Positions 53,242 to 61,881 of a stretch of DNA of 64,000 bases are shown one piece after another. Origin of the DNA: HXMU1420-13 sp965228545 (GTDB lineage: Bacteria; Bacteroidota; Rhodothermia; Balneolales; Balneolaceae); the NCBI GenBank assembly GCA_965228545.1, contig OZ245822.1, forward strand, positions 2,232,001-2,296,000, written 5' to 3'. Under the pieces are notes generated by a model. It was not told the origin of the DNA. It saw nothing but the letters and a program-made list of their open reading frames with translations, and did no database searches. Numbering within the stretch: position 1 is the stretch's first letter; every line of letters begins with the position of its first letter. Made by a program: the position numbers and the translations under genes.

Positions 53242-53590
53242 TACGAATATTATCGTTTATCACACTAATGGTGATTCAAACCTCGAACAGATATTAGACG
53301 GTAACACCATATTTGTTTCTGATATTACAGAGATGGAAATATTCTCATATCCAAATCTAGAAAAAAATGACGAAATGCTATTGAAAAGCTATTTTGATCA
53401 GTTGATTCGCTTATCTATAAATGATCGGGTAAAAACTGAGGCAATTAAAATTCGAAAAATGAATAAAGTTAGATTATTGGATGCAATAATTGCTGCTACT
53501 GCATTAGTTTATGATCTATTGTTTATCAGTGCTGATGCAGATTTTGATAGAATTAAAGATTTCGAATACATGAAATATGAAATCAACTAA
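53225..53590 (+). CDS. PIN domain toxin (VapC-like)
   Basis: 121 residues from GTG 53225 (VNILVDTNIIVYHTNG). The four acidic metal ligands of a PIN nuclease are visible: D in ILVDTN, E in TEMEIF, D in RLLDAIIAATA and D in SADADFD. Such enzymes cleave RNA and are neutralised by the upstream small protein. The frame extends to TTG 53183, but GTG 53225 follows the stop-start overlap and gives a normal PIN N-terminus. Its stop overlaps the start of the trans-sulfuration gene by 14 bases. Confidence 0.78.
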   Translation: MNILVDTNIIVYHTNGDSNLEQILDGNTIFVSDITEMEIFSYPNLEKNDEMLLKSYFDQLIRLSINDRVKTEAIKIRKMNKVRLLDAIIAATALVYDLLFISADADFDRIKDFEYMKYEIN

Positions 53591-54707
53591 AAACATCGAA
53601 ACCATTGCCATTCATAGTGGCAGTAAGCATTGGTCGGGTAGCCGTGGAATTGCATCGCCAATGGAACCGGCAACTACGTACGAACATGATATTTCCGGGT
53701 ATCAGGAGGGTGATTTTATTTACTCGCGATATGAAAATCCTAACAGGTTACAATTAGAACAGCTGTTATGTTCGTTGGAACAAGGGGAAGCCTGTGCTGC
53801 ATTTTCATCTGGAGTTGCCGCCTTAACGGCCATGTTTATGAGTGTTCCAAATGGTGGGCATGTTCTTATCCCTGAAGATATGTATCACGGTTCTCGGTCG
53901 TTGCTTGATACCTTCGCGAATCAATGGGGTATTTCTTACTCAAGTGTAGACACCACAAACCTTGAAGCATTTGTAGCTGCTATTCAGCCGGAGACAAAAC
54001 TAGCCTTGCTTGAAAGTCCTTCCAATCCATTGTTATTGATCACAGATTTGGAAAAGACAATTCATGTAGCTCATCAAAAAGGAATTTCGGTGTGTGTGGA
54101 TAACACATTTTCTACGCCATTCAACACAAATCCTATTGTATATGGTGCAGATTTTGTAATGCATTCAACCAGTAAGTTTTTAGGTGGACATTCCGACATT
54201 ATCGGCGGGGCAATTATCGCAGCAAAAGCAGATGCCCAATTTGAAGCTATTCGAACTATTCAACGCAAACAAGGCTCCGTTCCCTCTCCATTTGATTGCT
54301 GGTTATTAGCACGCAGCATACGTTCGTTCCCTCATCGCATGCGAATGCACAACCAAAATGCTTGGGAAATTGCTCAGTTTTTGACCACTCAAGATTCTGT
54401 AGAGAAAGTATTCTATTCGGGATTACCATCACATAAAGATCACGAAATAGCCGCGGCGCAAATGAAAGGTTTTGGTGGGATGATTTCTTTTTTGATAAAT
54501 GGAGATGGTAAACGTGCCTTAGAAATAGTCGGTCGAACTAAAATTATTCGTCGAGCCACAAGCTTAGGTGGAATAGAAAGTTTATGGGAACACCGCCGCT
54601 CCAGCGAGGGAGAACACTCCACCACTCCTGAGAATCTTATTCGATTTAGTGTTGGCTTAGAGCATGTAAAGGATTTAGCCGAAGATTTAACACAAGCTCT
54701 TGCTTGA
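53577..54707 (+). CDS. Trans-sulfuration PLP enzyme (cystathionine gamma-synthase/lyase family)
   Basis: 376 residues of the Cys/Met metabolism PLP family. PLP sites are SGVAA after CAAFS, VDNTFSTP and the Schiff-base lysine K200 in HSTSKFLGGHSD. The family includes MetB, MetC and methionine gamma-lyase; which reaction this one does cannot be read from the sequence, and no methionine genes are adjacent. It starts at ATG 53577 inside the PIN toxin gene, so their expression is coupled. Confidence 0.87.
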   Translation: MKSTKNIETIAIHSGSKHWSGSRGIASPMEPATTYEHDISGYQEGDFIYSRYENPNRLQLEQLLCSLEQGEACAAFSSGVAALTAMFMSVPNGGHVLIPEDMYHGSRSLLDTFANQWGISYSSVDTTNLEAFVAAIQPETKLALLESPSNPLLLITDLEKTIHVAHQKGISVCVDNTFSTPFNTNPIVYGADFVMHSTSKFLGGHSDIIGGAIIAAKADAQFEAIRTIQRKQGSVPSPFDCWLLARSIRSFPHRMRMHNQNAWEIAQFLTTQDSVEKVFYSGLPSHKDHEIAAAQMKGFGGMISFLINGDGKRALEIVGRTKIIRRATSLGGIESLWEHRRSSEGEHSTTPENLIRFSVGLEHVKDLAEDLTQALA

Positions 54708-54709
54708 TA

Positions 54710-56131
54710 TTAACATTCGCGAACGGGTAGATTAATTTTAAACTGTGCGCCACCTTGTTCACGATTAGAAACGGTGATAAAACCACCGTGTTGACGAATA
54801 ATCTCGTTAGAAATTGCAAGTCCTAAGCCCAATCCGAATTCGGCACCTTGGTTTTTGGTCGTAAAATTAGGATCAAAAATACGGTCGATTATTTCTTCCT
54901 TTATCCCCGGCCCATTATCTGAAATCACTACAATAATTTTAAAATCGCCCTCCGATTTCGTTTTAATTGAAATGTCACCACCGTCGGGTAAGGCATCACA
55001 GGCATTCACCAAAATATTAGTCCAAACCTGATTTAGTTCACCCATTTTTCCACAGGTTTTTGGGATTTCTTTCAAATCTAACTCCACGTTCAGGTATTTT
55101 AGGCGATGCGATAGAATCAGAATAGTATCGTTAATGCCATCCCGAATATCGATGTATTCCCAGTCGTTGTTATCCTGTCTGCTATAACTTTTTAAGCTTT
55201 TTACTAGGTTTGCTATACGCTCGCTTGCTATCTGGATGTTGTGGATAAATTTGCCCGATTCAAATTGTTGAACCAACTGCCCAAGGCCAATGTCTTTTTT
55301 ATGAGCAAGTATTAATTGCAAGGCTTCATCCGGCATTTGTGCAAGTTTTCGAATTTGAGAGCGCTCTTTTACCCACGGAAATTGCTTTTGAATTTGAAGC
55401 ATTCTACTTCGAACATCGGTGCTATTAACGGGTTTTGAATCTAAGCCAAGCATAAAAATCTTGGAAGCAGCATCGTTATTGTGCATGTGTGCAAAATTAG
55501 ATTTCAGCATTTCTGACGAGCGTAAGAGTGCAGCAGCAGGATTGTTCACTTCATGTGCAAATCCGGCAACCAGCTCACCAAGTGTGGCCATTTTTTCTTG
55601 ATGAACCAGCTTCTGATGTGAGCTTTCTAGCTGTTCGTAGGCGTTTTTAAGTTGCTCGCCCTCATCCTCTAGTTGCATATTAAGTGCATTCATTTTGGAC
55701 TCGAGCTGCACATTTTTTTGAAAACGAGTGGCCATATTACTCAACATCAGTTTTTGAACCGGATTACTGAGCTTAGGATGTTCGGTCATCACTGATTCGT
55801 ATTCATCCTGACGAATACAAAGGGCGATGGTGTTTTTAATGCATCGGCAAGTAGTTAGCGAATTATTACCTGTTGTAAATGCAACCAATCCTACAAAATG
55901 GCCGGGTGCAAGCGAAATCAGATCTAATTCCGTGCCATCTTCTCGCTGGTGATTAAGGGTTACCTCCCCTTCGAGCAATAGATATAAATGAGGGATAGGA
56001 TCACCTTGCCGAAATAGTACTTCATCTTTCGAAAAGGTACGCAAAAGTTGCTGTAGTTCGGGAGATTCTGTGATTGCTTGACGTATAAAACGTAACAACT
56101 CTCGCCGATCTGAAAAAGCTTTGGTTTGCAT
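54710..56131 (-). CDS. Soluble histidine kinase with cyclic-nucleotide-binding domain (paralogue 2)
   Basis: 473 residues: CRP-like domain (about 25-130: FRQGDPIPHLYLLLEGEV, APGHFVGLVAF), a coiled coil (about 140-185), then the kinase core with His193 in VAGFAHEVNNPAAAL, N-box NILVNACDALP and G-box DNGPGI. It lacks membrane helices. It is the paralogue of the kinase at 36877-38274 and is convergent with the trans-sulfuration gene with two bases between stops. It overlaps its receiver gene by one base (TAATG), so they are partners. Confidence 0.9.
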   Translation of the reverse strand: MQTKAFSDRRELLRFIRQAITESPELQQLLRTFSKDEVLFRQGDPIPHLYLLLEGEVTLNHQREDGTELDLISLAPGHFVGLVAFTTGNNSLTTCRCIKNTIALCIRQDEYESVMTEHPKLSNPVQKLMLSNMATRFQKNVQLESKMNALNMQLEDEGEQLKNAYEQLESSHQKLVHQEKMATLGELVAGFAHEVNNPAAALLRSSEMLKSNFAHMHNNDAASKIFMLGLDSKPVNSTDVRSRMLQIQKQFPWVKERSQIRKLAQMPDEALQLILAHKKDIGLGQLVQQFESGKFIHNIQIASERIANLVKSLKSYSRQDNNDWEYIDIRDGINDTILILSHRLKYLNVELDLKEIPKTCGKMGELNQVWTNILVNACDALPDGGDISIKTKSEGDFKIIVVISDNGPGIKEEIIDRIFDPNFTTKNQGAEFGLGLGLAISNEIIRQHGGFITVSNREQGGAQFKINLPVREC

Positions 56132-56628
56132 TAGTGATCCGTAATTTTATGCGTTCTCATGTACTCAGAAAGGCGTACACTATCTAAAATTATCATGTAT
56201 TGCATGGGATTGTATCGCCGGTCTATAATGTAATTGGTTAGCTGAGTGGTAACTACTTCTTCCAATTGTTCTTTGGTCCAAGGCTTGGCGATGTAGTGGT
56301 CGAGTTGGGCATTGTTAATAGCCTGAATGGTATCCTCTAAACCGGCTTGGCCTGTTACCAATACTTTTTTAGCGTCGTGCTGTTGGTTATTGGTTTGTAG
56401 TTCTATCAAAAAATCGACCCCATTTTGTCCGGGCATCACATGATCGCAGAGCACTAAGCCAATTTCATTACCGGCGGTGTATACATCGTTAACTACCTGT
56501 TTGGCCTCTTCCGAGGAGTTCGCAGATTCAATAGGAAAATACTCTTCAAATTGCTCCAGATCATTTACCAAAGCTTCCATTACTTCCAGTTCGTCTTCAA
56601 CTACGAGAATATAAATTTGTCGATCCAT
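56131..56628 (-). CDS. Response regulator, receiver only
   Basis: 165 residues with the receiver signature: VVEDE at the start, phospho-acceptor in VLCDHVMPGQNG, and YIAKPW. About 30 residues follow the domain with no recognised output. Its NNAQLDHYIAKPW segment closely resembles NEVQLDYYLLKPW of the receiver-reductase at 35140-36807, so the two receivers share ancestry and probably the same type of kinase. Confidence 0.9.
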   Translation of the reverse strand: MDRQIYILVVEDELEVMEALVNDLEQFEEYFPIESANSSEEAKQVVNDVYTAGNEIGLVLCDHVMPGQNGVDFLIELQTNNQQHDAKKVLVTGQAGLEDTIQAINNAQLDHYIAKPWTKEQLEEVVTTQLTNYIIDRRYNPMQYMIILDSVRLSEYMRTHKITDH

Positions 56629-56634
56629 GACTGA

Positions 56635-58035
56635 TTAATTTAGAATGAATGGCCAATAGAACAAGGCATAAAGTACAACCAGAATAATTCCGAAAATTCC
56701 AATGGATATACCGGCTTTTGCCATGTTTGATGTTTGAATAGTTCCCGTGCTCATTGCAATAGCGTTTGGGGGCGTAGAAATAGGTAGCATCATTGCCATA
56801 CTTGCACTCACGCCAATAACCAAACTCACAATGATTAGGTTAAATCCTTCGCCGGCAACACCCGACGTAGCTAAACTCACCGCCAAAGGGATAAGTAAAG
56901 TTGCTGTAACAGTATTTGAAAGAAAGTTGCTCATCAATACCGAAACCCCTGCAAAAACAATCAACAGGCTGATAGTTCCAAAAGCACTCCACTCAATACT
57001 GCCAACAATCCATTCGGCCAGCCCGGTACTCTTCATCGAAATGCCCAAGGAAATACCACCGGCAACCAGCCAGAGAACTTCCCATGGAAGTTTTCGGATG
57101 TCTTCTTTGGTAACCACACCACTAAGGGTGAGAAAAACGACAGGAATTAAAGCAATAATGGCACTTTTCACACCATGGAAACTCTCAGTTACCCAGAACA
57201 GCACCGTGGCCCCAAACGCAACATAAAGCAAAATTGCATTACCCGAGGTGTTAAACTTCCCAGACATGTCAATTTCTACCGACGCCGCTTCGGGTTTAAA
57301 CAGTTTGATGAGAAGTAACCAAGCGAACAATAAAGCGATAACCACCAATGGAGTGGCAAGAATCATCCATTCGCCAAATGGAATGTTAATACCTTGCTGC
57401 GAAAGTGCACCAATAACAACAGCGTTAGGCGGGGTGCCAATGGGTGTAGTAATGCCGCCAATATTTGCTGCAAATGGAATACAAAGTGCCAATCCAATAC
57501 GTAGAGGATCGGTTTTGCTGATGCGAGCCATTATGGGGAGAATAACCGTCATCATCATGGCGGTGGTGGCTGTATTGCTCATAAAAGCCGAGAGAAGGGC
57601 CGTAACAACCATTAAGCCCAGTAAAATAGAACCGGGTTTTTTACCAAACGGCGACAACAGAATTCGGGTAAGATTACGATCCAGGTCGTATTTAACAGCG
57701 GCATCTGCAAGTACAAATCCCCCCAAAAATAGAATGATAATGGGGCTAGCTAGTGTGCCAATAAATGCGGTGTAGTCATCGGGTGTATATTGCGTTGTAC
57801 TTTCAGGAAAAAGAAAGCCTTGTTGACTGAGTAAAATTACTTGTAAGAAAATAACCAGTACTGATGTAGCATAGATTGGGAAGGGTTCCAGCATCCAATA
57901 CGCTGCAGCCAGAAAGAAAATCCCCAATGCAACATGGCCGGCATCCGATAATCCTTCCAGGTGAAAGAAAAAAGGAATGATCAAACCGATGAGGCCGATA
58001 CCAATACCAATTAGTTGTTTTTTGTTGAGCTTCAT
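56635..58035 (-). CDS. SLC13/DASS family anion:sodium symporter
   Basis: 466 residues with about 11-12 helices. The two signature pairs are present: SNTATT with GTPPNA in the first half and SNTVTA with STPPNA in the second. Family members take up dicarboxylates, sulfate or phosphate with Na+. It follows the porin by 18 bases and precedes the receiver by 6, an operon. With the neighbouring phosphate-selective-type porin, an oxyanion or dicarboxylate substrate is likely, but the exact one is not known. Confidence 0.9.
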   Translation of the reverse strand: MKLNKKQLIGIGIGLIGLIIPFFFHLEGLSDAGHVALGIFFLAAAYWMLEPFPIYATSVLVIFLQVILLSQQGFLFPESTTQYTPDDYTAFIGTLASPIIILFLGGFVLADAAVKYDLDRNLTRILLSPFGKKPGSILLGLMVVTALLSAFMSNTATTAMMMTVILPIMARISKTDPLRIGLALCIPFAANIGGITTPIGTPPNAVVIGALSQQGINIPFGEWMILATPLVVIALLFAWLLLIKLFKPEAASVEIDMSGKFNTSGNAILLYVAFGATVLFWVTESFHGVKSAIIALIPVVFLTLSGVVTKEDIRKLPWEVLWLVAGGISLGISMKSTGLAEWIVGSIEWSAFGTISLLIVFAGVSVLMSNFLSNTVTATLLIPLAVSLATSGVAGEGFNLIIVSLVIGVSASMAMMLPISTPPNAIAMSTGTIQTSNMAKAGISIGIFGIILVVLYALFYWPFILN

Positions 58036-58053
58036 TACTTTGATGAGTGAGTG

Positions 58054-59238
58054 TTAAAAACTAATGGTGAATTGAGTGAGAAATTCGAAATAATTGCAGT
58101 TTTTGATAGTAGCAAATTGTTCGCTTACATATCCCAGTTGAGCCTGAAGTTTTAGCGAGTGTCCAATAAAAAAGTAATTTAACCCTGCAGAGACTTTGTT
58201 TTGCTGCGTAAACTTGCCAAGCTCGTTATGATGGATATCTACAGGATCGAGACTGCTGAATCGGGTTGTTAATTCCACCTTTTCATCTATAAAAAAACCG
58301 GCCTGGGTGTAAAACCCTTCGCCACTGATTTTTTCTGCCAAATATCGCTGCCCGCCCATTTCAAGTAACTCATTATCTACACTGCGTTTTATGTACTCGG
58401 CACTAAACGAAAACCCATTATACTTAAACACAACATCGGCATATCTGTCGTAAATATCATCTTCTATTCCATCCCAAGCGGCATTGCCCAATTTGGTGTA
58501 CGCATCTTTGTTGAAATAAAAACCGGCACCAACACTCAACTTTGGTTTCGGCTCTTTCTGTAAATCGCTTTCGATATAATCACCGCCTTTGGTAAAAGCA
58601 CCCAAGGGCAGTACCTCAACACGCGACATATATGCCCAGCCACCGGGCGCTGTTGTTAAGTTTTTACCTTCGCCATGAGTAAGTGCACCGGATACTTTAA
58701 ATTGAAAATGTGAGTTTACTGCGATGGTACGCCGAAACCGTACACCTAAATCGTAATCGGTAAAGAAAAAGCGACTTACGTTAGACCGATCAACCATTTG
58801 CAGATTTTTTGAAGAGGTTTGGAACTGCCGGAACGTAGGTGGGAAAAACTGCCCAAACGTGATTTGTGTATAACTATCGGGTTTCCAGCTGTACTCGGCA
58901 TTTAATAGTGTTACACTGCCACGATCCATGCCTAATTGTACCAGATAGTCGAGTTTGTTATGAAATAAAAACCCGCGGAAAATTGCCCGCTCTCTGCGGA
59001 TAATATATTCGCCTTGCAGATTGTTCTGCTCGCTAACTATTTGAGTTAATGCCACTTGTTGCTGAAGCCGGAATCCCATGCGGAACTCCATAAATCCGTC
59101 AGAACTGATGACATGTACACCCTTATCAGGGCTTACCGTTAATACTGTTGGATTGGGCTCTCTTAGTTGTGCGTGCAGTACATGTGATGATTGGATGAAA
59201 AATGCGAGGATCAAAAATCCTCGAAAAAGCCATTTCAT
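58054..59238 (-). CDS. Phosphate-selective porin O/P-type outer-membrane protein
   Basis: 394 residues with a signal peptide (ends VLHAQ) and the OprO/OprP/porin O and P layout: FMEFRMGFRLQQQVAL, RRERAIFRGFLFHNKLDY, GQFFPPTFRQF, FFTDYDLGVRF and a final FITQFTISF-like strand end. It is first gene of the operon with the SLC13 transporter and the kinase pair. A porin plus inner-membrane symporter forms an uptake path through both membranes. Confidence 0.87.
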   Translation of the reverse strand: MKWLFRGFLILAFFIQSSHVLHAQLREPNPTVLTVSPDKGVHVISSDGFMEFRMGFRLQQQVALTQIVSEQNNLQGEYIIRRERAIFRGFLFHNKLDYLVQLGMDRGSVTLLNAEYSWKPDSYTQITFGQFFPPTFRQFQTSSKNLQMVDRSNVSRFFFTDYDLGVRFRRTIAVNSHFQFKVSGALTHGEGKNLTTAPGGWAYMSRVEVLPLGAFTKGGDYIESDLQKEPKPKLSVGAGFYFNKDAYTKLGNAAWDGIEDDIYDRYADVVFKYNGFSFSAEYIKRSVDNELLEMGGQRYLAEKISGEGFYTQAGFFIDEKVELTTRFSSLDPVDIHHNELGKFTQQNKVSAGLNYFFIGHSLKLQAQLGYVSEQFATIKNCNYFEFLTQFTISF

Positions 59239-59410
59239 ATTCTTTTACCTCTGTTACATTTATAATCGGTAAATAGCTTTGTTTATTACTTTCAAGCCAA
59301 TGTTACGGGCGCTTTAAGAATATTATGTGAAGGAATTTCAAGGTGATAGAATAGAAGCGCTTCCACTAAAAATAAATTCTTATCCTCTCAAAATTATAGT
59401 ACTATTTAGC

Positions 59411-60331
59411 ATGATTATTGATCCGGAAATACTATCAAAACTCGCTAACATCGAGTTACGCGCTAAGAAAATTGTAGAAGGATTTATCTCCGGACTACAC
59501 CGCAGTCCTTATCATGGGTTTTCGGTTGAGTTTGCAGAGCATCGCCCGTACAACGCCGGGGATGATTTCAAGCACATCGATTGGAAAGCATACGGCAAGA
59601 AAGAACGGTTTTACGTAAAGCAGTACGAAGAAGAAACTAATCTTCGCTGTTATGTGATGCTCGATACTTCTTCTTCTATGCTATACAAACATTTTGGAGC
59701 ATGGAGTAAGCTTCGATACGGAATTCATTTTGCGGCATCATTAATGTATTTGATGCATCGGCAGCGCGACGCTTCGGGTTTAATTCCTTTTAGCGATGGG
59801 CTAGAAACGTTTATTCCGGCAAAGAGCACATATGCGCATTTACGGCAAATATACACGCAACTAGAGCGTGAACTCGCAAACGAAAGTAACGCGGATAGAG
59901 TGCAACGAAAAACAGCATCTGCTCAGGCTATTCACGAAGTAGCCAAGCGGCTTAATCATCGAAGTTTAGTGGTAATTATTACGGACTTGTTCGAAAATGT
60001 AGACGAACAAGATGCCTTAGTTTCGGCGCTTAAACATTTGAGGCATCGGAAGCACGAGGTGTTACTGTTTAATGTGTTAGAACATCGTAGCGAACGAGAT
60101 CTGGCCTTCACTAACGACCGGATTGTATTCGAAGATTTGGAAACCGGAGGCGAAATCGAAGTGATTCCTTCTCAGGTACGCGGTGACTACAAAGCTAAAA
60201 TCGAGGAATACACGCATGATTTCCAGATGGCTTGCAGTGAGTTTGAAATCGACTTCGAGCAAATCGATACCGAAGGGCAATTTGATACAGCATTACTTGC
60301 ATACTTAAACAAACGCCGCCGTTTAGGTTGA
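59411..60331 (+). CDS. DUF58 family protein
   Basis: 306 residues from ATG 59411 (MIIDPEILSKLANIELRAKK). The DUF58 hallmark is EHRPYNAGDDFKHIDWKAYG, followed by a von Willebrand A-like domain with a metal site DTSSSM. DUF58 proteins usually lie beside MoxR ATPases, absent here. An earlier GTG at 59327 would add an unusual extension. It diverges from the porin operon with 172 bases between starts and is convergent with the SDR gene. Confidence 0.88.
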   Translation: MIIDPEILSKLANIELRAKKIVEGFISGLHRSPYHGFSVEFAEHRPYNAGDDFKHIDWKAYGKKERFYVKQYEEETNLRCYVMLDTSSSMLYKHFGAWSKLRYGIHFAASLMYLMHRQRDASGLIPFSDGLETFIPAKSTYAHLRQIYTQLERELANESNADRVQRKTASAQAIHEVAKRLNHRSLVVIITDLFENVDEQDALVSALKHLRHRKHEVLLFNVLEHRSERDLAFTNDRIVFEDLETGGEIEVIPSQVRGDYKAKIEEYTHDFQMACSEFEIDFEQIDTEGQFDTALLAYLNKRRRLG

Positions 60332-60342
60332 TTAAACCTGAA

Positions 60343-61140
60343 TTAAATAACTTTACTTCGTTTTAGAATCCGATTAAGAAGCCATGGCGAAACCCGCTTC
60401 ATAATTAACCCAAGCCGCTCTTTAGGGCTGGATATGTAGATTTCTTCTTTCTCTTTTTTGATGTCGCGCCAAATCTTTTGTACCATTTCGTCGGCATCCA
60501 TAGCATTGTTGTGCAAGCTACCCATTTTGCCGAACGAACTACCTTCAGCCGTTAAGGAGTTCTGAGTAATATTGGTTTTAATTGGCCCGGGGCACACCAT
60601 AGTCACCTTTACGTTATACTCGTACATTTCCTGGCGTATGCAATCAAAAATTCCTTGAAGTGCGTGCTTACTGGCTGCGTAGCCTGAGCGGTATTTCGTG
60701 CCGAATTTTCCGGCTACACTGCTTGTAACTATAATTTGTCCGGCTTTTTTCTCCATCAAGTGTGGCAACACATACCGAGTTAGAGCGACCGATCCGAAGA
60801 AATTAATTTCCATCAACCGCCGAATAGTATCCATATCAGTTTCGGCAAAAAGCGAACGCTGGCTAACGCCTCCGTTATTAACCAAAACATCGAGTCCGCC
60901 AAATAATTGGAGAGCTTCTTCACTTTTCGGTTCTAAAGTTTCGGATTGTGCTAAATCGAGCGTAAGGATTTTGATTCGTGTATCATCGCCACCTAGTTTA
61001 GATTTAACGCGTTTAAGCTCTTCCTGTCGCCGTGAGGATAGAATCAAATTAGCGCCATCGCGAAAGAAAAAATGTGCAAATGCTTCCCCAATTCCCGAAG
61101 ATGCACCTGTTATCCAAATAGTTTTATTTTTATAGTTCAT
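60343..61140 (-). CDS. Short-chain dehydrogenase/reductase
   Basis: 265 residues with the classical SDR signatures: TGASSGIG (11-18) for NAD(P) binding, NNGG (88-91), catalytic Ser in VTSSVAG, Tyr154 and Lys158 in GYAASK. A C-terminal tail with a hydrophobic basic segment (SPWLLNRILKRSK) may touch the membrane. The substrate cannot be inferred. It is divergent from the OmpR-type regulator, with 39 bases between starts. Confidence 0.9.
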   Translation of the reverse strand: MNYKNKTIWITGASSGIGEAFAHFFFRDGANLILSSRRQEELKRVKSKLGGDDTRIKILTLDLAQSETLEPKSEEALQLFGGLDVLVNNGGVSQRSLFAETDMDTIRRLMEINFFGSVALTRYVLPHLMEKKAGQIIVTSSVAGKFGTKYRSGYAASKHALQGIFDCIRQEMYEYNVKVTMVCPGPIKTNITQNSLTAEGSSFGKMGSLHNNAMDADEMVQKIWRDIKKEKEEIYISSPKERLGLIMKRVSPWLLNRILKRSKVI

Positions 61141-61179
61141 TCTGATAACTTTTTGCTGAACTTAATCATTTTTACACAC

Positions 61180-61881
61180 GTGAACACCAACCATACCATT
61201 TTACTCGTCGAAGACGAAATTGAATCCGGCGAAATGCTAGCTAACTTTATGGAAATTAATAACTTTAATGTGCATTGGGCGAAAGATGGCAAGGAGGCGC
61301 TTAGCATAATAGAGAACCACGCAAACGAAATACAGTTGGCTGTACTCGATATTATGGTACCCCATATGGACGGAAAAGAAATTTGTAAGCACATTCGCAA
61401 GCACCCGGTTATTAATGATATTCCCGTTTTATTTCTAACTGCCCGCGATGAAGAAAAAGATGAGATCGAAGGGTTACAACTTGGGGGTGACGATTACATT
61501 AAAAAGCCGGCGAGCTTAAATTTGATTAAGGCTCATGTAGAAACATTGTTACGCCGTAGAAACCCGGAGAAGTCGCAGTGGGTGCGTTACGGAAATGTTT
61601 ACCTCGATACAGATACCAACGAAATGTATATCAACGACGAGCAAGTTGACCTTACCCATACCGAATATATAATTGCTGAGTTGATGTTTAAGCATCCGAA
61701 ATTAGTGTACAGCCGGCAAGAGATTTTAGAGCACATCACCGACGAAGAGAAATACATTTTTGATCGTACGGTGGATGTTCATATCAAAAATTTACGAATT
61801 AAAATGAAAGACGCCGGAAAACTGATTAAAACCTACCGTGGTGTTGGATATGGATTTAACCGGGAGTTCATTAATTCGTGA
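61180..61881 (+). CDS. OmpR-family response regulator
   Basis: 233 residues from GTG 61180 (NTNHTILLVEDE). The receiver carries the phospho-acceptor in LDIMVPHMDGKE and Lys in YIKKP; the C-terminal winged helix (about 135-230) includes HTEYIIAELMFKHP, YSRQEILEHI and RGVGYGF. The frame is open to 61072, but the extra residues do not belong to the domain and overlap the divergent gene. It shares GTGA with the histidine kinase start, so the two are translationally coupled. Confidence 0.93.
   Translation: MNTNHTILLVEDEIESGEMLANFMEINNFNVHWAKDGKEALSIIENHANEIQLAVLDIMVPHMDGKEICKHIRKHPVINDIPVLFLTARDEEKDEIEGLQLGGDDYIKKPASLNLIKAHVETLLRRRNPEKSQWVRYGNVYLDTDTNEMYINDEQVDLTHTEYIIAELMFKHPKLVYSRQEILEHITDEEKYIFDRTVDVHIKNLRIKMKDAGKLIKTYRGVGYGFNREFINS

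Noticed and set aside
57248..57775. Open frame (175 codons) on the plus strand within the SLC13 transporter
   Set aside because: It lies wholly inside a clear transporter gene on the opposite strand and shows no domain.
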